Source: Lepus europaeus
Taxonomy: Eukaryota > Chordata > Mammalia > Lagomorpha > Leporidae
DNA: 64,000 bases
Direction: 5' to 3'
Assembly (NCBI RefSeq): GCF_033115175.1
Contig: NC_084831.1
Coordinates: forward strand, 12,558,540 to 12,622,539
Below are positions 56,861-64,000 of the stretch, one piece after another (within the stretch, counting starts at the first letter, position 1; each line of letters begins with the position of its first letter). The notes beneath the pieces were generated by a model that was not told the origin of the DNA, searched no databases, and was given only the letters and a program-made list of their open reading frames with translations. A program made the translations under genes and the position numbers.

Positions 56861-57149
56861 TCAGTCCTTCCTCTCTTTCTTTCAGTGGAGATTCATGGAG
56901 GCCTCTTTTGTTCAGAGGATTATAGTCCAGTTTAATCGGGATTTTGAATGCGTTACTTGTTTGGAAGTAGACAGACAGACAGACAGGGAATCCGCCCACT
57001 ACTGCTTCACATCCCAAGCAGTGTCTTGACCAAATGTGATTTTTTTTTGACGCTCCAATTGTTCCAGATCTGGCTAATGGGGCCCCCCAGCCCCTGCACG
57101 ACCCCTCCTCTGTCCTCTGACTTACTCTCCTCCTACTTTGAGCATCTCC

Positions 57150-57477
57150 TTTTTTTTTTTTTTTTTTAATTTGGCAGGTAGAGTTATAGACAGTGAGAGA
57201 GAGAGAGACAGAGAGAAAGGTCTTCCTTCCGTTGGTTTACTCCCCAGATGGCCGCCACGGCCGGTGCTGCGTCAATCCGAAGCCAGGAGCCAGGTGCTTC
57301 CTCCTGGTCTCCCATGTGGGTGCAGGACCCAAGGACTTGAGCCATCTTCCACTGCCTTCCAGGGCCACAGCAGAGAGCTGGACTGGAAGAGGAGCAACTG
57401 GGACTAGAACCCAGCTCCCACATGGGATGCTGGCACCACAGGCAGAGGATTAACCTAGTGAGCCATGGTGCTGGGCC
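57150..57477 (-). mobile_element. Full-length CSINE
   Basis: Minus-strand element flanked by near-identical 'gagcatctcct' and 'gagcctctcct'. Confidence 0.93.
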
Positions 57478-57970
57478 CTGAGCCTCTCCTTTCTTTTCTA
57501 GCATGACAGAATGTTCCAGCAAATCTTGCACTTCCTGGGACCCAGCTCTGGAACCAATCATTTCTCCAGGGATCTCTGGCTCCTCTGGGTGGAGAGAGGT
57601 TTTAGAAGCCATGAGCTGAGTGTTTCTGGTGCTCATTGCCACCGGGGTGCCGGTGCTCCCAGGCCCTCTCAGTGACCAGGTTCATCTACCCCTACATCCA
57701 CCTCCTTACCTGTCTGTGTATATTGCACACATGGGCTCCCCTGATACCTCCAACCCAATCCAACATCACCGTTTACTTACCATATGTGTAATTATTTCTT
57801 TGAAGAGGGGAAGCCTAGATTCCATTGTCCTCAATGTATTTGCCTATGGGATCAACTTGACCCTGTGTAACTAATCTCCACGCATGCTCTACACCCTACC
57901 AAGGCACTGCCACCCTATGGCAGGTGACCCCAAGCACTGCCTGTCTCGTGCAAACACCCTCTTCTGTCTT
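57478..57970. other. Non-coding sequence
   Basis: About 0.5 kb with no recognised gene or repeat. Confidence 0.5.
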
Positions 57971-58168
57971 CCCCGGGCACCAATACGTCCCCCCAGGCTG
58001 CTGGCCACAAACGTCCCCCCCCCGGGCACCAATACGTCCCACCAGGCTGCCAGGCCACAAACGTCCCCCCCCGGGCACCAATATGTCCCACCAGGCTGCT
58101 GGCCACAAACGTCCCCCCCCCCCGGGCACCAATACGTCCCACCAGGCTGCTGGCCACAAACGTCCCCC
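57971..58168. repeat. ~50-bp minisatellite, 4 units
   Basis: Four tandem units carrying cccgggcaccaatacgtccc and 'ggctgctggccacaaacgtc'. They are separated by C runs of variable length, and units differ by a few substitutions. Confidence 0.95.
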
Positions 58169-59094
58169 AAGCCAACATCCACCTCGCTTATCCCAACCTG
58201 ATGGCCTTAGGTGCACGTTACTCAAGAAGGCCGAAGGGAAGGAAGGTGGAATTCTGACCCTGAATTCGGACCCATCCTGTCTCAGGTTGGCTTCCCCGAG
58301 AGCTGGACGCGTGTGGCTAGGACTTACTGAGGAAACGCTTTGGGAGAAGTGAGCAAGGGTGTAAGAAAAGTAGGAGAGAGGACAAAAAGGAGTCACCGAG
58401 GAACGCAGTTTAAGACGGGGTCTAACAGAGAGTTCTGGTGTACATTGCCGGTCCAGCCAGTTGCGGGGAGGGGCTCAAACCTCACACAGGGGGCCTCGGC
58501 CCTCCAAAGGTCAGCCTCCCAAGAAATTTGCCTTTGGAGCCACTCACAGAAGCAGCAGAGGACCTGGCCCAGCTGAGCACAAAAGGGATTTGTGAGTTGA
58601 TCTGGGCGTGGTGGCAACAGCACCTGCTCGGCCCCCGTCTCCTCTCGTGTTGAAGAACACGAAGACAGGCATCCTAAAGCCACTTGACCAAGGGTCAAGG
58701 ACAGAGAGTAAGCACAGCAGGCTTTGAAGACCAGTCCCTATCACAATCACCGGCTCTGTCCTCACAGAATTCAAACAGGTGCAGACGATGTGTACCTGAG
58801 TGGGCGTGGCTCCATAAAACGGGTTGTGCACCTGTGGAACTGTTCACAGTGCCAGGCAGAGGGCTGGCCGGGGCCCATGGTGTAGGTTTGGTCCCCTGGA
58901 GACTCCCTTGCCAGCATATGAGTTCAAACAAGCCCAGGCCCTGTGTGCCGCTCTCGTTTTCAAGGATCCCTCTAGGACACAGACTTTAACCGGCTCCACT
59001 CCCTCCCGTGGTTTTCAAGGTGTAAGCTGAGCCACAGAACGCCAGGGATGAGATGAACAGCTGCGAGCTTTCTCCCCGTTTGGGACCGGGAACT
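58169..59094. other. Non-coding sequence
   Basis: About 0.9 kb with no recognised gene. Confidence 0.5.
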
Positions 59095-59456
59095 GGGTTA
59101 AGGAGCGAATTATTCAGTCTACAGCCAGAAACTCCTTAAAGAGCCGGAATGCCTCACTGGAATCTTAAGGAGCTGGAGAACGTTTAACCGAGTGGGGTAA
59201 GGTGACAACATCGCGTGCACAAGGACGATCTTAGAGCCCTGCCTCACACCTTGGAGGATTAACTCAACACGGATCAAGGCTTGCACGGACGAGCTGAAAA
59301 CATGCGACTCTTACAAGAAAACAGAGGTGGGAATCTCTTCAGCCTTGGACCAAGCCATGGTCTCTTAGTTAATCATCTACAGCACAAGCCACCGAAGAAA
59401 GAAAGGAATTGGACTTCATCCAAATTAAAAATCTGTGTGTGCCAAGCAACACTGCG
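59095..59456 (+). mobile_element. Decayed L1 ORF2 fragment
   Basis: Matches the region of mammalian L1 ORF2 downstream of reverse transcriptase. The phrases 'cgactcttacaagaaaacag' and 'ggaattggacttcatccaaa' are recognisable. Multiple frameshifts and stops; an ancient L1M-type copy. Confidence 0.75.
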
Positions 59457-59494
59457 ATGGCTCAGTTGTGATGTGTCGCCACGGCTAAGCTAGA

Positions 59495-60230
59495 GGACAC
59501 AGTTACTTCGGCAGAACCCTGATCTAGACACTGCTGGGAAGGTATTTTGTAGGTGAGACTAACATCTTTGATCAGTTGATTTAATTGAAGAAGCTTCGCC
59601 TCAACCAGGCAGGTGGGCCTCGCCTAATCAGTTGGGCGGTTTAAGGGCCAACCTTGAGGATTATTGGAGAAAGAGGAAATTCTACCTTGGGTCTGTCTGT
59701 GGCACAGTGGGTTAAGCCGCCACTTGTGACAGTGGCAGCCCAAGTCCATCCAAGTCCCAGCTGCTCCCTTCCCAACTCAGCTCCCTGCTAACGTGCCTAG
59801 GAAAGCAGTGGAGGATGGTCCAAGTCCTTGGGCTCCTGCCACTCATGTGGGAGACCCGGATGTAGTTCTTGACTCCTGGCTTCGCCTGGCACAAGCTCAG
59901 CTATTGTGGCCATTTGGGGAGTGAGCCAGTAGATGGAAAATCTCTCTCTCTCGTTCTCTCTCGTTCTCTTGGTTGTGCTGCCTTTCAAATCAATCTCTTG
60001 AGAGAGAGAGACAGACAGACAGACAGACACACAGACAGACAGACAGAAATTCCACCTTAAGGCTGCACCTCAGTCCTGTCTGAGTTTCTACCCCCCTCCC
60101 CGTGAATTTCAGACCCACCACTTGCGACAATGGCATTGAGCCCATGCCTTAAATAAATCTCTTTTATGGCTTCAGTTTCTCTGGAGAACCCTGGACGTTG
60201 TCAAGGACGTGAACACCATCAAGAATGTGA
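59495..60230 (+). mobile_element. Ancient repeat (LTR-like) inserted in L1 and itself split by a CSINE
   Basis: Segments 59495-59688 and 60045-60230 ('ctgctgggaaggtattttgt', 'gtttctctggagaaccctgg') resemble a widespread old mammalian repeat. It is probably an ERVL/MaLR-type LTR; the family is not confirmed. It separates two collinear pieces of the same L1. Confidence 0.5.
59689..60044 (+). mobile_element. CSINE with (GACA)n tail
   Basis: Flanked by the 13-bp duplication GAAATTCTACCTT / GAAATTCCACCTT (59676-59688 and 60045-60057, one change). The usual A-rich tail is replaced by (GA)n(GACA)n at about 60000-60044. Confidence 0.93.
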
Positions 60231-60232
60231 AA

Positions 60233-61078
60233 TGCCAATTCAGAGTGGCAGAACATGTTTACAAATCATATAACTGATAAGGATCTACTGTCCAGAGCCT
60301 ATAAAGAACGCTTGCAACCCAAAGGTGCAAACACAAATGACCCGACTGAAAGCTGGCAGGTGCTCTGCATTTCTCCAAAGAACAAAGACCAATGGCCACA
60401 AGCACGTGAGAACTCGCTCAACACCGGGCGGTGCGGAGACACAAATCAAAACCGAGTGCCAGCGCTCCGTGCTCACGGGGACGGCTACGATTTAGAGGCG
60501 AAAAATAACAAGGATTGGAGAAATTGGGACTCTCAGACACTGATAGTGGGGGTGTGAAATGAAGTTACCCCTGAAAAAAGTAGTCAGGGATTTTGTCAAA
60601 AAGGCAAACCGAAGGTGGCCATATCACCCGGTAATTCCAAAGCAGAGGCACAGTCACGAAATGCAAACCCAAGAGAACTGGAAACAACTCGTTCACAAAG
60701 AGCCGGCGCGGGAACGTCCACTGCTCCATCAGCCATCGTAGCCGATCAGAGAAACAACCCAGGCGTCTTTAGACTGCACGACGGATGCACAGCTGGAATG
60801 AACCTCTGATGGGCGCCCCGACGCGGACACACCGTGACAGCAGGGTGCTACCGACAGCCAGGACACAAGAGCCCAAGTGTCCCAGGATTCCATCTTGGTG
60901 CACTGTCCCAAGGAGGCAAAGTTAGACACAGAAAGGACAGTGGTTGCCAGGAGCTACAGGAAAAGGGAGACAAATGAGAATGTTCTGGAATTCAATAGTG
61001 GTGGCAGCTGCCCGACTCTGTGAGTCTACTCACTCCCACTCAAGTGTACGCTTTAAAATAGTGAATTTCATGGTATAG
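60233..61078 (+). mobile_element. Decayed L1 ORF2 3' end and 3' UTR
   Basis: Continues the L1 at 59095-59456: 'taactgataaggatctactg', 'atttctccaaagaacaaaga', 'gttctggaattcaatagtgg' and 'ttaaaatagtgaatttcatgg' follow the consensus order of the L1 3' region. Stops and frameshifts throughout. Confidence 0.85.
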
Positions 61079-61079
61079 G

Positions 61080-61310
61080 GCTGTCTTAGTTTTAAAATAC
61101 TTATTCCTTATGCACTGGCCAGGACCAGAGCCAGGAGCTGCAGGGCGTCTCCCCCATGGTGGCAGGGGTCTCACTACTTGAGCCACCACTGCTCCCTCCC
61201 AGCACCAGTATCAGCAGGAAGCTGCAATTCAGGAACCGAGGTCACGGACTGGACCCAGGCGTCTTGATGTGCATCCTAACCGCTGGGCCAGTTAAACTCC
61301 TGCCCCAGTG
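61080..61310 (-). mobile_element. Diverged CSINE
   Basis: Old minus-strand copy recognised by 'ggaccagagccaggagctgc', 'acttgagccaccactgctcc' and 'cctaaccgctgggccagtta'. Confidence 0.65.
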
Positions 61311-61939
61311 TCTTTATATCTGAGCCTGGAATGTCGGCCACGCATTGCTAATGGCCCAGCCCAGTACCTATGGTTAGAATGAGCCGCGATGCTGGCAACG
61401 CAAGACATCACCTCGGACCATGAGTTGGCAACCGGCAACAGGGGACCGGCCAGGCAGGAGGAGCTTGGGCCCCAGCGACGGATCAGCTGCCGAGGGCTGC
61501 CTGCCTCAGCCTTCTCTTGCGTGAGAGAGAGGCCTTTGTTAGTACCGAAGAGGGAATCAGGATGACAAGGTTCATTTTGCTCATGCACCTGCCGTCTGGC
61601 CCGTGCCACAGCTCGTGTCTGCTCTCGTCAGCATCAGCCGGGGCGCCTTGAAGGCGGGGCATGGGAGTTGACTGAAGCACGTTCGCTCCCAGGCTGGCAG
61701 GGACGGTGCTGGCCGCCTGGGACCCCACACGCAGCCTGTCCACGTGACCTGGGCTTGCTCACACCCCAGTGACTGAGCTCCGAAGAGCTCAGACAGAAAG
61801 GTCCCCCGGCAGAGGCTCCATCACCTTTTACGGCCTGGTTTCAGAAGCGGCCCAGTTCCCCTTCTAGCCTTTAGATACAAACCGCTGTGTCTGCGTTGTT
61901 AGTGCTGTCCACATGTTCTGGATCTGTACTGAGTTTTTT
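61311..61939. other. Non-coding sequence
   Basis: About 0.6 kb with no recognised gene. Confidence 0.5.
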
Positions 61940-62165
61940 AATCATTTGTTTTATTTATGTGAAAGGCAGAGTGGTTCACTCTCCAAACGGCTGCACCAGC
62001 CAGAGCTGGGCCAGGCTGAAGCCAGGAGCCAGGAGCTCCATCTGGGTCTCCCACGTGGGTGCAGGGCCCAAGCACTCAGGCCCTCCTCCACTGCTTTCCC
62101 AGGCGCATTAGCAGGGAGCTGGATTGGAAGTGGAGCAGTCAGGGCTCAAACCAGTGCTCCCGTAG
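61940..62165 (-). mobile_element. CSINE, head truncated
   Basis: Tail 'ttttatttatgtgaaaggca' and body are present. It stops at 'ctcaaaccagtgctcc' before the head. The usual (GAGA)n segment is missing. Confidence 0.85.
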
Positions 62166-62756
62166 TGGCCTGATCCTCTGTTCGTCCACTTCTTTTCTGT
62201 CACTGACATACAAGTGCTGTCCATTTTCTACTGCAGCTCCAGCCAATCGCCACGACCTTCGCAGATTAAAGCAACACGAATGCGTCACTGTTCTGTCCCG
62301 GGGGAGCGGTTTGACACGGATCGCACTGCGCTGAGAGCAAGGTGGGGGCAGGACCATCGTCTTTCCCTGGGGCTTTGGGGAAAAACCTGTTTCCTCGCCT
62401 TTTGCGGCTTCTGCGCACTGCCTGCATGCCCGGGTTTGTGGTCCCCCTGTGGCTGCCGTCAAAGCCAGCGGCGACAGATTGAATCCTGTCACATGGCCTC
62501 GTTGTCACCTCCCTGCTCCCTCCACTCTGTTAGGCTCCCCAGGGATTCAGCGGGGCTGACCCAAGTCATTGAGGCCAAACGTTGCGTATTCTAACGTCAG
62601 CCCATTCCCAACCTTAATTCCAGCAGCAAACGTGATTCTCCTTTGCCATAGAAGACCACAGATTCCAGGGATGAAACTTGTTGGAATTTTCAACCATCAC
62701 TGTGTGCCTGTGTTATTACCCTTTCATTTCTATTCATTTTTGCTTCATGTGTATTA
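62166..62756. other. Non-coding sequence
   Basis: About 0.6 kb with no recognised gene. Confidence 0.5.
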
Positions 62757-62998
62757 AGCTCTGTTGTTGGTTGTGTTTGCATTTAGGATTATTTTATCCT
62801 CTTGCTGATTGGCCCTTTTATCATAATGAAATGCTCCTATGAACTCTCTTGTTCCGACATCTACTTTGCCTGATACTAAGATAGCCACTCCAGCTTTCTT
62901 TCGGTTGGTGTTAGCAATGTTTCTTACTTGTACGGTTTCATACATGAACCATTTGATTGGATCCTGCACGCCTTTTTATTCAAGCTGACAATCTCTGA
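62757..62998 (-). mobile_element. L1 ORF2 fragment, minus strand
   Basis: Read on the - strand it encodes RKKAGVAILVSGKVDV and similar, which matches the endonuclease part of L1 ORF2. 5' and 3' parts are missing. Confidence 0.8.
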
Positions 62999-63000
62999 CT

Positions 63001-63291
63001 TTTTTTTTTTTTGAGAAGGAGAGAGAGGGAGACAAAGAGAGGGACAAGCAGGAAGAGAACTCCCATCCTCTGGTGAGCAGGGATGGGGGCTGGGCCAGCA
63101 CGAGGGCAGGAGCCAGGAACACAGTCCAGGCCCCTAGGTAGACGGCAGGGACCCAGCGATTGAGCCGTTGCCTGCCTCCTCTTAGGACCTGCACCACCAG
63201 GAAGCAAGAATCTGGGGCTGGAGCCAGGAATTAAACCGAAGCCCTCCAGTGGGGGGCCTGGGCATCTTAGTAAGGAGTCAAATCCTGGCCC
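63001..63291 (-). mobile_element. Diverged CSINE
   Basis: Minus-strand element flanked by CTCTGACTT(T) at about 62993 and 63292, inserted at the edge of the L1 fragment. Confidence 0.8.
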
Positions 63292-63325
63292 CTCTGACTT
63301 TATTTTAACGGACATGATCCTTGTC

Positions 63326-63379
63326 TTTTTTTTTTAGATTTATTTTATTTATTTGAAAGGCAGTGTTACAGAGAAGCAG

Positions 63380-63411
<32 letters not shown>

Positions 63412-63669
63412 GTCTTCCATCCACTGGTTCACTCCCCAGGTGGCTGCAACAGATGGAGTTGCACTGATCCGAAGCCAGGAGCCAGGAGCTTCTTCTGGGT
63501 CTCCACATGGGTGCAGTGGCCCAAGGACTTGGGCCATCTTCCACTGCTTTTGCAGGTCATAGCAGAGAGCTGGATTGGAAGTGGAGCAGCCGGGACTAGA
63601 ACCGGCATCCAAATGGGATGCTGGCACTGCAGGTGGCAGCTTTACCCTCTACGCCACAGCGCCGGCCCC
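63326..63669 (-). mobile_element. Full-length CSINE
   Basis: Well-preserved minus-strand C-repeat from 'tttttagatttattttattt' to the head complement 'cgccacagcgccggcccca'. Confidence 0.95.
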
Positions 63670-64000
63670 ACTAATACTGTTTTTTCCTCGCCTTTGTTGA
63701 GGATGATTTTTGTTCCTCTATTTTCACACTCACTGATCTCACTTTCTTCAGTGTCTAATCCACTGCTGGTCTCACCCCGTGTGTTTCTTAGGTATTTTGT
63801 AAGACCTCATTTACTTCCCTCCCCCAGGGGAGCAGCCCTGTGCCACCTCTTTCCAATGTCTGAAAACCATCACTTCCCACACTTTTCTTGACTTTCTAAT
63901 GGCAAATGCTCTGTTTCAGGTAGAAAGGTAACTCTGTTCTGCTGAAGAGTGAAAGGTAACGCCGCCCTGTGTGAGGTGGAAGGGTAGCTCTGGTCCCTGT
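63670..64000. other. Non-coding sequence to the window end
   Basis: No gene recognised. The T-rich part could be further L1 sequence, but I cannot support that. Confidence 0.4.

Overview
The window is vertebrate nuclear DNA, almost certainly from a lagomorph and most likely a leporid (rabbit or hare). The main evidence is about three dozen copies of the tRNA-derived CSINE (C-repeat) family, which is lagomorph-specific, on both strands. They occur with LTR fragments, decayed L1 pieces, mariner-like palindromic elements and many microsatellites. There are no bacterial-style operons, ribosome binding sites or CRISPR arrays.

One protein-coding gene is recognised, and it is present twice. It is an intronless 768-codon reading frame for KLHDC7A (kelch domain containing 7A), at 12295-14601 and 37163-39469 on the + strand. 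Each copy sits at the same place in a block of about 20.9 kb that occurs twice in direct orientation, at 1-20898 and 24905-about 45775. Identity is about 99%, and the same SINEs, LTR and microsatellites appear in the same order. Copy 1 runs into a GA-rich purine tract and then a gap of exactly 200 N (20899-21098). Copy 2 runs through the same purine tract, about 1 kb long, into different sequence. Between the copies lies a 3.8 kb spacer (21099-24904). This layout fits either a recent tandem duplication or two haplotype contigs placed side by side by the assembler. I favour the assembly artefact, but the window alone cannot settle it.

Layout. 1-12150: non-coding sequence with CSINEs, one mariner-like fragment cluster and a CpG-rich patch near 3.5-4.0 kb. 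12150-17185: KLHDC7A promoter, CDS and probable long 3' UTR. 17185-20898: SINEs, a G homopolymer, a solo LTR (- strand), then the purine tract. 20899-21098: gap. 21099-24904: spacer with one CSINE and a related solo LTR on the + strand. 24905-45775: second copy of everything in 1-20898. About 45753-46761: purine tract. 46763-64000: gene-poor sequence with a solo ERVK-type LTR flanked by an unusual 105-bp direct duplication, an ERV1-type LTR split by a CSINE, a nested CSINE pair, two minisatellites, and L1 fragments.

KLHDC7A is known as a predicted single-pass membrane protein with a C-terminal kelch beta-propeller. No partner gene or pathway neighbour is visible here. The most checkable observations are the nature of the KLHDC7A duplication, the 105-bp duplication around the solo LTR, and a 70-bp module flanked by 8-bp direct repeats inside one LTR family.
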